Assembly (NCBI GenBank): GCA_016281085.1
Contig: JAEEHY010000002.1
Span: 1-35,742 of the forward strand
Reading direction: 5' to 3'
Length of the DNA: 35,742 bases
Source of the DNA: Lachnospiraceae bacterium
Lineage (GTDB): Bacteria; Bacillota; Clostridia; Lachnospirales; Lachnospiraceae
Shown here: positions 7,983 through 15,462 of the stretch, in pieces
How the letters are laid out: the number at the start of each line of letters is the position of its first letter
How positions within the stretch are numbered: position 1 is the first letter of the stretch
Translations under genes and position numbers: made by a program
The notes under the pieces: model-generated
Told to the model about the DNA's origin: nothing
The model's database searches: none
Seen by the model: only the letters and a program-made list of their open reading frames with translations

Positions 7983-9767
7983 TCAAAATGCCGATGTCTC
8001 CAGTGTATCAACAGGAATACCTATCAGAAATCTGGTCCCGACTCCCTTTGTACTGACAACCTTGAAAACAGCCCTGTCACTGGTTATCATCTTAAGCCGG
8101 AGACAGGCATTTATTATACCGACCCTCTTACCCTCTTTAAGATCGGAGATATTGCAGTCCCTCATCCTTTTGTTCAGTGCTTCGACAGCACTCTCATCCA
8201 TTCCGGAGCCTGTATCCTCAACCTCCAGAAACAGTGTGTCGTCCTGCTCATATATACGGATATATACCCAACAGGGAACCGACTTATTCTCCACGCCGTG
8301 CTCACATGCGTTTTCCACGAAGGTTTCAAGTGTGAGCTTCGGTACGTTGTAATTCTCGCAGCCGTTCTTAATACTGACCTTATAGTTTAACCTGTCTTCA
8401 AAACGCAGCTTCTGAAGATCAAGATATGCCTCAACAAACTTAAGCTCGTCCTTAAGCCTGATAAAGTCATTCGACCAGTCCACGCTCTGTCTCTCCAATA
8501 TCGCAAGCTTCTCAATCATGCTCGCGATCTCCTTCTCCTTCCTGATAAGACTGAGCATCCTGATGCTTTCAAGAACATTAAACAAAAAATGCGGATTTAT
8601 CTGGGAATGAAGAGCCAACAGTTCAGCCTGCTGCCTGGCAATATCGGTTTCCTGCTTCTCCAGCCTGTCCTCATATACCGTCTTGATAAGCTCCTTAAGA
8701 CGACGTACCATTAAATTGTAATTCGTCATAAGATTGCTTATCTCATCATTTCCCTCTATGTTTTCAATTTCCTTTATCTGCGACACCTCTCCCTTGATCT
8801 TGTCAAAGGAAGCATTCAGCAGTGCAAATCGTTCTGTCAGTGACTTGTTAATTATGTAAACCAAAGTCACAGGAAAGAACAGATTCATGAAAACGAGCAG
8901 AATAAATACCGGAATATTCTTCCTACTTAAAAAACGGATTCCCGTATCAGGTTCAAGCACCAGTACCCTAAGCTTTGAACCATGCAGATCAAGATCGGAT
9001 ATGGCCGCTATCCTCTCACTCCCCGTAAGAGTGGCAAAGGGCTCGTTTATGTCGGCCTTATCATCATTTGAAAAAAGAATGATATCATCACTGCAGACAT
9101 AGACGGTCGCGAGATAATTCATTTCATTGAGTGACTTCACAAGTTCATTGTAATTGATGTCAACCTTAATTATAACCTCTCGTTTGAAATTTCCGTAATT
9201 GTTCATGGTACGGAGCAGACATATATTTCTCTTGCTTGACTTGATGTACTCTCCGGTCTCACCATAATAGAAAGTTTCGAAGATAGGGGCATTGGATTCG
9301 CGAAATGCCTTATACCATTCTGTACCGGCTATCGCTTCAATGGAACAGAAACGTCCTCCGCTTACGATAGTCGGATTATCGGTATAGATGGTAACATTGT
9401 AGTTGGAATTGTTGAATATACTCCCCGCAAGCGACTGTCGCAGAAGCCTGTAATTGGCGGAATAGTAATCATAGGGTTTTTCGTACTCCCTGCTGATGAA
9501 TTCATTGACAGCTCTGTCAAGATAGATTGCATTGGTCGTATCAAGGATATCATCGAACAGACCGGTGATATTGTTTCCCACCGCCTGTGCGATATTGTTA
9601 AGCTCATACTCCTGCCTCTGCCTCTCGTCACGGTTTATTATATGTATGATGATACCGTCCGTTACGATAAGCGGCAGGATAACGCAGAAAGCATAAAAGA
9701 ATATCAGCTTTCTGTAGATTGTCAGGTTGTTCATCAGACCGGTGAACGTGTTAAAAATCTTTTTCAT
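7983..9767 (-). CDS. YesM-type sensor histidine kinase (first paralog)
   Basis: This membrane histidine kinase is paired with the regulator at 6346-7941. The 594 residues show a transmembrane helix (about 21-42), an extracytoplasmic Cache-like sensor (about 43-282), a second helix (about 285-306), a HAMP-like linker and a PF06580/HATPase_c core. Phospho-acceptor His393 lies in QINPHFLFN, the N-box in ETFVENA, and the G-box in VEDTGSGMD. The start at 9767 (MKKIFNTF) aligns with the paralog at 35-1816. An apparent 44-residue extension reads into a repeat element and is rejected. There is no ribosome-binding site before the ATG; the -10 box sits six bases upstream. It probably senses an extracellular sugar or a loaded binding protein and switches on the adjacent importer. 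Confidence 0.94.
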   Translation of the reverse strand: MKKIFNTFTGLMNNLTIYRKLIFFYAFCVILPLIVTDGIIIHIINRDERQRQEYELNNIAQAVGNNITGLFDDILDTTNAIYLDRAVNEFISREYEKPYDYYSANYRLLRQSLAGSIFNNSNYNVTIYTDNPTIVSGGRFCSIEAIAGTEWYKAFRESNAPIFETFYYGETGEYIKSSKRNICLLRTMNNYGNFKREVIIKVDINYNELVKSLNEMNYLATVYVCSDDIILFSNDDKADINEPFATLTGSERIAAISDLDLHGSKLRVLVLEPDTGIRFLSRKNIPVFILLVFMNLFFPVTLVYIINKSLTERFALLNASFDKIKGEVSQIKEIENIEGNDEISNLMTNYNLMVRRLKELIKTVYEDRLEKQETDIARQQAELLALHSQINPHFLFNVLESIRMLSLIRKEKEIASMIEKLAILERQSVDWSNDFIRLKDELKFVEAYLDLQKLRFEDRLNYKVSIKNGCENYNVPKLTLETFVENACEHGVENKSVPCWVYIRIYEQDDTLFLEVEDTGSGMDESAVEALNKRMRDCNISDLKEGKRVGIINACLRLKMITSDRAVFKVVSTKGVGTRFLIGIPVDTLETSAF

Positions 9768-9773
9768 GGTGCT

Positions 9774-9787
9774 AGTATAACATATTT
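9774..9787 (-). promoter_or_regulatory. Extended -10 promoter directly before the YesM gene at 7983-9767 (probable leaderless start)
   Basis: On the minus strand the sequence is AAATATGTTATACT, then AGCACC, then ATG. TGTTATACT is an extended -10, and the six-base gap would put the transcription start at the ATG. The -35 zone falls inside the adjacent repeat element's end. The promoter of the other YesM gene is the same in layout and largely in sequence. Confidence 0.55.
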
Positions 9788-9788
9788 T

Positions 9789-10020
9789 GTAACTATTCAG
9801 AACAAGCTCAAAATACTTCGTATTTTTCGCTGTTTTGGATTCATCCAGCCTGTATACTAAATTCGAAAATACCTCATTAAGTATACATGCATGGCTCACA
9901 CTAAGCTCGAAAAAACCTCGCTAAGTGTTCTGCACAAATACATAAATTTATAAAATATGCCTCTATCATGCAAGCATGAGAGTCATATTTTAAAATTTAT
10001 GTGCTGTTCTGAATAGTTAC
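9789..10020. repeat. MITE-like element, copy 2, with GTAACTATTCAGAAC inverted ends
   Basis: A 232-bp element with a perfect 15-bp inverted repeat (GTAACTATTCAGAAC) at its ends. The interior has hairpins AAAATAC/GTATTTT at 9810-9826 and GTATACT/AGTATAC at 9852-9886. A long subterminal hairpin has arms 9941-9971 and 9974-10001, ending in CATGC-AA-GCATG. The subterminal hairpin matches that of the copy at 5068-5305 in place and orientation, while the inner stems are unrelated in sequence and much more AT-rich. With the terminator beside it, it fills the gene-free stretch 9768-10098. No target duplication is obvious. Confidence 0.8.
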
Positions 10021-10024
10021 TCAC

Positions 10025-10076
10025 ATAAAACAACGGGGACGATGATCCGATGGTTGTTTCAGATCAGCGTCCCCGT
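10025..10076 (-). terminator. Strong intrinsic terminator of the peptide genes
   Basis: A perfect 9-bp stem (ACGGGGACG / CGTCCCCGT, outer limits 10033-10076) continues, after one mismatch, into TGATC/GATCA. On the minus strand it is followed by TTGTTTTAT. It lies 22 bases after the stop codon of the last peptide gene and closes the biosynthetic and export cluster. Confidence 0.85.
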
Positions 10077-10098
10077 AATCAGCTATATATATGAAAGA

Positions 10099-10350
10099 TC
10101 AGCACCTGCCTGTGTCAAAATTGCCGCCAGATACTATCTTGTTTTCCCCGACACTTCTGACCGCGGCATTATCTATGAGCTTTGCTTTGTATTTCTTTTT
10201 TTCATCATATTGTGTAGTCTTTGCACTGCCGGGATCGCCCCTTTGTACAAGATCCACCCCTAACGTAGCTACTCCACCCAGCTTTAATCCTCCGTTAACC
10301 TCATTAAGTAATGCATCATCAAGTAATTTGTCTTTACTGTTCTCCAACAT
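10099..10350 (-). CDS. Double-glycine leader peptide 1 (83 residues), candidate bacteriocin or RiPP-like precursor
   Basis: This small secreted-peptide precursor is expected to be cut after a Gly-Gly site and exported by the C39-peptidase ABC transporter upstream. The leader is exactly 21 residues, ending LLDDALLNEVNGG, which matches the neighbouring peptide at nearly every key position. The 62-residue remainder begins LKLGGVATLGV, is rich in Gly, Lys and Asp, and has a single Cys as its very last residue. GGGAGGT lies seven bases before the ATG. It sits 28 bases after the other peptide gene and shares its promoter. No modification enzyme is encoded nearby, so it may act unmodified or through the terminal Cys. 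Activity (antimicrobial, signal or scaffold) is unknown. Confidence 0.85.
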   Translation of the reverse strand: MLENSKDKLLDDALLNEVNGGLKLGGVATLGVDLVQRGDPGSAKTTQYDEKKKYKAKLIDNAAVRSVGENKIVSGGNFDTGRC

Positions 10351-10378
10351 AACCGTAACCTCCCTTCCTCTGTATTCA

Positions 10379-10651
10379 TTATACTGCCCTGCCCGTTACA
10401 TTGACGGAACCGGGATTGCTTGCGACTGTCGATTTCTTCACCTTGGATGCCGTCAGATTTTCCTCTGAACAGTCCTCGTTGCAGCTCGGACATACGATCG
10501 GCTTAACCTTGGTATTGGCCATGAAGACCTCACCGCAAGTCCTGCACTTGACTCTTCTGAGATCCTCATTTCCGTTCTTCATTTTTATGCCACCGTTTAC
10601 TTCCGTAAGTAATTCATCATCCAATGCAAGATGTTCTATATTCTTATTCAT
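10379..10651 (-). CDS. Double-glycine leader peptide 2 (90 residues) with zinc-ribbon-like core
   Basis: The first 21 residues form a C39-type leader (LALDDELLTEVNGG) with the same length and pattern as the neighbouring peptide. The 69-residue remainder holds CRTC, 14 residues, then CPSC and a fifth Cys (EDC). The CxxC-CxxC spacing is that of a rubredoxin-type zinc ribbon; alternatively the Cys pairs form disulfides once secreted. The tail is basic, then polar and rich in Ser and Val. AGGAGG lies eight bases before the ATG, and a near-consensus promoter begins about 60 bases upstream, so it can be made in excess over the exporter. No enzyme for lanthionine or other modification is present. 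Export by the adjacent transporter is a strong inference; function is unknown. Confidence 0.87.
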   Translation of the reverse strand: MNKNIEHLALDDELLTEVNGGIKMKNGNEDLRRVKCRTCGEVFMANTKVKPIVCPSCNEDCSEENLTASKVKKSTVASNPGSVNVTGRAV

Positions 10652-10684
10652 AAAAGTAACCTCCTGTTTTCGCCTTTCTGTATA

Positions 10685-10713
10685 TTTATACGAATCAAAA
10701 AACCAAATGGCAA
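10685..10713 (-). promoter_or_regulatory. Promoter of the two leader-peptide genes
   Basis: On the minus strand TTGCCA (10713-10708), a 17-base spacer and TATAAA (10690-10685). It lies in the 79-base gap between the second ABC exporter gene and the first peptide gene. Confidence 0.75.
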
Positions 10714-10730
10714 TATTTTTTCAATTTTTT

Positions 10731-12902
10731 TTACATCTGCCGCCTGACAAGATTTGCAAAGAATCCGTTCATGGCTATCAGCTCGTCAAAAGTACCGTCC
10801 TCAATTATCTTCCCACCGTCCAGTACGATTATCCTGTCGCAGTGACGGATCGTTGACAGCCTGTGGGCAATAACTATTCTCGTACATTTCAGCGAATCAA
10901 GAGACTCGGATACCTTCTTCTGTGTAATATTATCAAGAGCCGAAGTCGCCTCATCAAACATAAGTATCCTGGGCTTGGGTGCGATGGCTCTTGCTATCAT
11001 GAGCCTCTGCTTCTGGCCGCCGGAAATACCGCCCTGGCCCTCTGAGATGATGGTATTCATTCCCATGGGCATATTTCTTATATCATCTGCCATACCCGCC
11101 ATTTCAGCGGCTTCCCAGGCTTCATCCAGAGTAGTGAGCGGTGCGGATATAGTGATATTACTGTAAATATCCCCCTGAAAAAGATTACTGCTCTGCATCA
11201 CCACGCCGATATGCCTTCGCAGTGACTTAAGATCAATTCCCGAGATATCCTTACCGTCATAATATACAGCACCTTTCTGCGGCTTCTCGAAGCCAAGCAG
11301 AATACGCATGAGTGTTGATTTACCGCAGCCTGTCTTTCCGACTATTGCCACATATTGTCCGGGCCTGATCTTAAGGGATATATTATCCAGCACGTTCGGC
11401 ATATTGTCACTGTATCTGAAGGATATGTTATTAAGCTCTATCCCGCCCTTCAAATTGGTTACCACGGGTCTGGTTCCGTCAACCTCGGGGGCGGCATCGA
11501 ATACAGGCTTAATAAGCTTGTGTACCGGACGTATCTGAGCAACTATGACCGCGATCGAGGAAAGAGCCACAAAGGCACCGCTCATCAGACCGTAAGCACC
11601 CGTAAATGCCATATAATCCGGCATACTTACCCCGCTCTTAACGGCATTGTAATACATAACTATAGTACCGATAAGAGTCACTGCCAGAACAAATGTCGTA
11701 CTGAGCCTTAAAAAGAGCGGCGGACTGTACATATACCTTGCTGCCTTGGAATACTGATCACTCCACTTGGCAAATGCCCTCTTCTCGGCGCCCGCATTTT
11801 TCAGCTTGGCCACACCGCTTATCAGAGCATATACCATACCGTCTTCCTTGTTTGACTCACGAAGCAGATTCTCTGTTATGTTCATCTGCCACAGTGCCGT
11901 TACCGTAGTTATGATGAAAGTAGCGAAGGTGATCGCCAGGGCAGGTGCGGCAAGGGCAGGTGCATATTTGACAACCTGAAATATATAAACAAGCGAGAAT
12001 ATCGCTGTAAGTCCTATCGAAAGAATTGAATTAAATACAGTATTGCATATCGCATTAACATTTCCTATACGTCCGGCGAGCTCACCCGCACTGTAATCCC
12101 TGAAGAAATTAACCGGAAGTGATAATACCCTCATCATCATCGCACTTTCCACTTCAAGGCTTATCCTGGTCGTTACATTCGTATTAATAAGGGTCTTGAT
12201 CACTTCGAGCAGGTTTAATGCCAGTCCCGCACATGTGAAGGTTATCATCGCTGCGATAAGTAATATGGTACTCGAGTCATCAAGTACCGTTCCATACAGA
12301 TATTTCGTTATCATGGGGGCTGCCATTCCGATAAGTACCGAGCACAACGACGCTGCGATGATCAGAACGTAATCTCTTGGTCTTAATGATCCCATCATGA
12401 ACATAAAAACATCTTTAAAATCTATGCTGCGAAGCGGAAAAGGCCTGTAGAAGCAAATGGCATTTTCATCGAGTTCTTTTTCAACTTGGGCCGTTATCCT
12501 TTTAGACTCTCCGGTTGTATAATCCCTGTAATAATATCCACCGGCCACACCGGGAATGATAGCGACGATCCCGCCTTCCTTCTTACTGCCGAGCATGGCT
12601 CCGACAGCATCCCTGTGCCAGCCCTCAGTGAGCTTCACCGGCCTTCTCATCAGACCTGACGGTCTTAGGAGGTACTCAAGCGCATCATCCATATCCGTGA
12701 TCTCTTCCGGAATCTCCTGAGCCTTAACGTGATAATATTTGAGTATGTCCTCCATGGCTTCACCGGACAGCTTGCCATCTTTGGACATTCCCACCGCTAT
12801 CTTCTCCGTGCTGACTATGTTCACCATTCTTGCAACGGCATCGGTAAACATTTCGTCATCACTTCTGGTTCTTAATTTAATCTGTTCTTCAAACCAACTC
12901 AT
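10731..12902 (-). CDS. NHLM-type bacteriocin ABC exporter, second subunit (ABC2, no peptidase)
   Basis: This is an ABC exporter half-transporter of the type paired with C39 exporters in NHLM peptide systems (TIGR03797-like). The 723 residues contain a cytoplasmic N-terminal domain (about 1-165) with the family pattern GWHRDAVGAMLG. A six-helix ABC membrane domain follows (about 170-460). The nucleotide-binding domain has Walker A GKTGCGKST (522-530), signature ISGGQ (626-630), Walker B ILMFDEA and switch His680. The N-terminal domain lacks the Cys/His of a C39 peptidase. It starts 19 bases after the C39 exporter gene and probably forms a heterodimer or sequential partner with it. The product exported is either the double-glycine peptides just downstream, the nonribosomal peptide, or both. 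Confidence 0.92.
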   Translation of the reverse strand: MSWFEEQIKLRTRSDDEMFTDAVARMVNIVSTEKIAVGMSKDGKLSGEAMEDILKYYHVKAQEIPEEITDMDDALEYLLRPSGLMRRPVKLTEGWHRDAVGAMLGSKKEGGIVAIIPGVAGGYYYRDYTTGESKRITAQVEKELDENAICFYRPFPLRSIDFKDVFMFMMGSLRPRDYVLIIAASLCSVLIGMAAPMITKYLYGTVLDDSSTILLIAAMITFTCAGLALNLLEVIKTLINTNVTTRISLEVESAMMMRVLSLPVNFFRDYSAGELAGRIGNVNAICNTVFNSILSIGLTAIFSLVYIFQVVKYAPALAAPALAITFATFIITTVTALWQMNITENLLRESNKEDGMVYALISGVAKLKNAGAEKRAFAKWSDQYSKAARYMYSPPLFLRLSTTFVLAVTLIGTIVMYYNAVKSGVSMPDYMAFTGAYGLMSGAFVALSSIAVIVAQIRPVHKLIKPVFDAAPEVDGTRPVVTNLKGGIELNNISFRYSDNMPNVLDNISLKIRPGQYVAIVGKTGCGKSTLMRILLGFEKPQKGAVYYDGKDISGIDLKSLRRHIGVVMQSSNLFQGDIYSNITISAPLTTLDEAWEAAEMAGMADDIRNMPMGMNTIISEGQGGISGGQKQRLMIARAIAPKPRILMFDEATSALDNITQKKVSESLDSLKCTRIVIAHRLSTIRHCDRIIVLDGGKIIEDGTFDELIAMNGFFANLVRRQM

Positions 12903-12921
12903 GTATCTGTGTATCCTGATT

Positions 12922-15132
12922 CTATTCCGACGTTATTAATTCCTCATACTTCCCATGCAGGTTGATAAGCTCTTCATGGGTCCCCCTCTCAACGACTTTT
13001 CCATTATCCATTACGATTATTTCATCACAGTCACGTATCGTCGACAGCCTGTGAGCTATGACTATACAGGTTATGCCTCTGTCGGTTATTGACTTTACCA
13101 CCTCATATTCAGTGGCTGCATCCAGTGCACTGGTGGCTTCATCCATGATGATCACGGTTGGATCCTGTGCAAGTACCCTTGCTATCTCGATCCTCTGGCG
13201 CTGTCCTCCCGAAAAATCACGCCCGCCGGCTATCATCTTGTACTTATAGCCCCCTTCGCGCTGAAGGATATCATCATGAAGACTGGCATCGCGTGCAGCC
13301 AGTATCATTTCAAAATCTTCGATGGAGCTGTCCCACATCTTGATATTGTTTGCCAGCGTATCCTCAAACAGGGTTATCTCCTGATCCACAACCGCAAGCG
13401 AACCTGTAAACACACTTCTGTTGATATCCTCCATCGGCTTGCCGTCAAACAGAACCTCGCCGCTCCACGGCTTATACAGTCCCGATATAAGCTTCGACAG
13501 TGTGGATTTACCGCAGCCCGAAGCACCGACGAAGGCTACCTTCTGTCCCGGTTCCACCTTCATTGAAAAGTTCTCTATAAGAGGTGGCGAAAGTCGTGAA
13601 TATCCGAAGGTGACATCCTTTAGTTCAACCATTCCCGAAAGCTTACTGAAGCTTACCGTATCATCCGTATCTTCCGTACTTTCCTCATGTCCGGCATCCG
13701 CTGTATCACTCTCATCATACTCAACATCAACCGGATACTCCATGACATCATCTATGCGCTCCATATCAACGCGCATTTCACGGATTATCGTACCGGTATC
13801 CGACAACGCCATGACAGGAGCCATGAACTGTGTCAGCATGGCCTGGAAGGAATAGAGCATACCAACCGTGAAATGCCCCTTCATGATAAGATACAGTCCG
13901 GTTCCCAATATCGTTGTATTAACAAAAACATTAACAACCAAAGGGATCAGACCATAATAGCTGTTAAGCTTGATCTCCTTGATGGCCTGACTGTTCACCG
14001 ATGCCTGAAATCCCGACCACTTCTCGAAAAAGCCGTTTTCCGCTCCGCTCGATTTGATAGTCTCCATCATTTCTATCCCGGAAACGGTCGCAGCTGCCAG
14101 CTTGGCAGCATCTCTCATCTGAACACGCGTTATATTGACACGCTTCGCGGAAATATACTGGCTTACAAATATGTTTATTGCCATACCGACAAGTCCTACG
14201 GCCGTGAGCATTACACTGTACTTAAGTATGACGGTAAGATAAACTATCATCATCAAAAGATCAAGAACCGTAGGAGCCAGTGTATTGATAAGCGTAGCTG
14301 CAAGTATCTCATTGTCTCTCTTTCTGATAGCGATATCCTCGGCATGACGCTGTGTAAAGAATTCAACCGGCATCCTGAGAACATGCCACATATAACGTGC
14401 ATTTGCCTTTATCGCAAGCTTACCCTGTATCCTCAGATTATATATTGCCTGCATTCCCGAAAGAACTATCTGCATAACAGCGAAGACTATCAGAAATATG
14501 AAAAACGGCACCAGCCAGTCCCTGTTTCTTCCGGCAAGAAATCTGTCGATAAAGATCTTGGAAAAGACAGGATTAATGACTCCCATTATCGCACATATAA
14601 GTGAAACAATAACGGTAAACGTCATAACGGCGCCTGTTCCCTTAAGCTGCTTCCCTGCAAATTCGAATATACTCTTCTTCTTTCCTCCGCGTTCAAACCC
14701 CTCGTCCGGCTCAAAGAATATGCACACACCGGTAAAGCCCTTGTCGAAATCCTCCATAGACAGCTCAACAACACCTCTTGCCGGGTCATTGATAACCGCC
14801 TTATCCTTCTTAAATCCGTTAAGAACAACAAAATGATTGAACTCCCAGAAGATGATACAGGGGAACTCTCCTTCTTTCTTCAGATCCTCAATTTCAAACT
14901 TGTATCCCTGCGCCTGCAGACCGTAGTTCCTCGCAGCCATCATGACATTCTTTGCATTGGAACCGTCGCGCGACACTCCGCAGTCAACCCTGACCCTTTC
15001 AAGCGGTACCCACTTTCCATAGTAGGCAAGTATCATTGCAAGACATGCCGCACCGCACTCAAGCGCTTCCAATTGTAATATCACCGGCACCCTGACAACT
15101 TTGCCCGTCACCGGCTTCCTGATCTCAGACAT
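12922..15132 (-). CDS. NHLM-type peptidase-containing ABC exporter (C39 peptidase, ABC1)
   Basis: This exporter removes double-glycine leaders and pumps the mature peptide across the membrane (TIGR03796-like). Its 736 residues begin with a C39 papain-like domain. Catalytic Cys26 sits in LECGAACLAM, preceded by Gln20; His100 is in FNHFVVLNG and Asp116 in INDPARG, so the triad is complete. A six-helix membrane domain spans about 165-450. The ATPase domain has Walker A GASGCGKST (536-544), signature SGGQR (641-645), Walker B IIMDEA and His694. AAGGA precedes the ATG by seven bases. It lies between the truncated HlyD-like gene and the second exporter. The natural substrates are almost certainly the two leader peptides at 10099-10651, whose leaders fit this peptidase class. 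Confidence 0.95.
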   Translation of the reverse strand: MSEIRKPVTGKVVRVPVILQLEALECGAACLAMILAYYGKWVPLERVRVDCGVSRDGSNAKNVMMAARNYGLQAQGYKFEIEDLKKEGEFPCIIFWEFNHFVVLNGFKKDKAVINDPARGVVELSMEDFDKGFTGVCIFFEPDEGFERGGKKKSIFEFAGKQLKGTGAVMTFTVIVSLICAIMGVINPVFSKIFIDRFLAGRNRDWLVPFFIFLIVFAVMQIVLSGMQAIYNLRIQGKLAIKANARYMWHVLRMPVEFFTQRHAEDIAIRKRDNEILAATLINTLAPTVLDLLMMIVYLTVILKYSVMLTAVGLVGMAINIFVSQYISAKRVNITRVQMRDAAKLAAATVSGIEMMETIKSSGAENGFFEKWSGFQASVNSQAIKEIKLNSYYGLIPLVVNVFVNTTILGTGLYLIMKGHFTVGMLYSFQAMLTQFMAPVMALSDTGTIIREMRVDMERIDDVMEYPVDVEYDESDTADAGHEESTEDTDDTVSFSKLSGMVELKDVTFGYSRLSPPLIENFSMKVEPGQKVAFVGASGCGKSTLSKLISGLYKPWSGEVLFDGKPMEDINRSVFTGSLAVVDQEITLFEDTLANNIKMWDSSIEDFEMILAARDASLHDDILQREGGYKYKMIAGGRDFSGGQRQRIEIARVLAQDPTVIIMDEATSALDAATEYEVVKSITDRGITCIVIAHRLSTIRDCDEIIVMDNGKVVERGTHEELINLHGKYEELITSE

Positions 15133-15213
15133 TCATAAATCCTTCCACTTCTTTCCGGATCGGTCACACTGCCCGCCCATAATACAGGACTCCGGAATTC
15201 TTCACTATGTACT

Positions 15214-15453
15214 CTACTCACCGACAAGAAGGGATACCGGCGCTATCTCAACCGTACTGACCTTCCCCGAAGCATCCGTGACCGTATCCTCGATCCGTCC
15301 CTTAAAGCCCCAGATTATCGCACCTATCAATACCAGTAAGATACATCCGAGCACAAGCCACATGCTTATTCCTGCAATCTTCATGTAGTCATCAATCTTC
15401 TCCGGCGAAGATATTCTCTCTATGCTTTTTTCTCTGAAAATTGATTTATCCAT
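15214..15453 (-). CDS. Miniature or truncated NHLM secretion (HlyD-like membrane fusion) protein, 79 residues
   Basis: The start resembles NHLM secretion proteins (TIGR03794-like): IFREKSIERISSPEKIDDYM before one transmembrane helix (about 31-50), then GRIEDTV. Full members continue with a lipoyl or barrel domain of well over 100 residues. Here the frame ends after only 29 residues beyond the helix, finishing VEIAPVSLLVGE. From memory, full-length relatives end in a similar IxPxSFLL strand, so this could be an internal deletion joining the two ends rather than simple truncation. After the stop, 81 bases precede the C39 exporter gene; a short open stretch there in another frame is not convincingly coding. 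The gene is nine bases after the phosphatase gene and in its expected place before the exporter, so it is probably still made. Whether it works as an adaptor is uncertain. Confidence 0.7.
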   Translation of the reverse strand: MDKSIFREKSIERISSPEKIDDYMKIAGISMWLVLGCILLVLIGAIIWGFKGRIEDTVTDASGKVSTVEIAPVSLLVGE

Positions 15454-15462
15454 TAGCTTTAC

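Noticed and set aside
9768-9899. 44-residue N-terminal extension of the YesM kinase at 7983-9767
   Set aside because: It reads through the end of a repeat element. The shorter start aligns with the paralog, keeping His393 in both.
10021-10651. A lanthipeptide or other enzyme-modified RiPP cluster
   Set aside because: NHLM exporters often accompany LanM-type or other modifying enzymes, but none is present, and the peptide cores lack the Ser/Thr/Cys pattern expected for lanthionine rings.
13687-14604. Plus-strand reading frame of 305 codons
   Set aside because: It is the antisense of the C39 exporter gene; His- and Arg-rich shadow sequence with no motif or start signal.
15133-15213. A frameshifted remainder of the HlyD-like gene between its stop and the exporter gene
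   Set aside because: One frame gives a 17-residue open stretch, but it follows an in-frame stop and is far too short to hold the missing domain.
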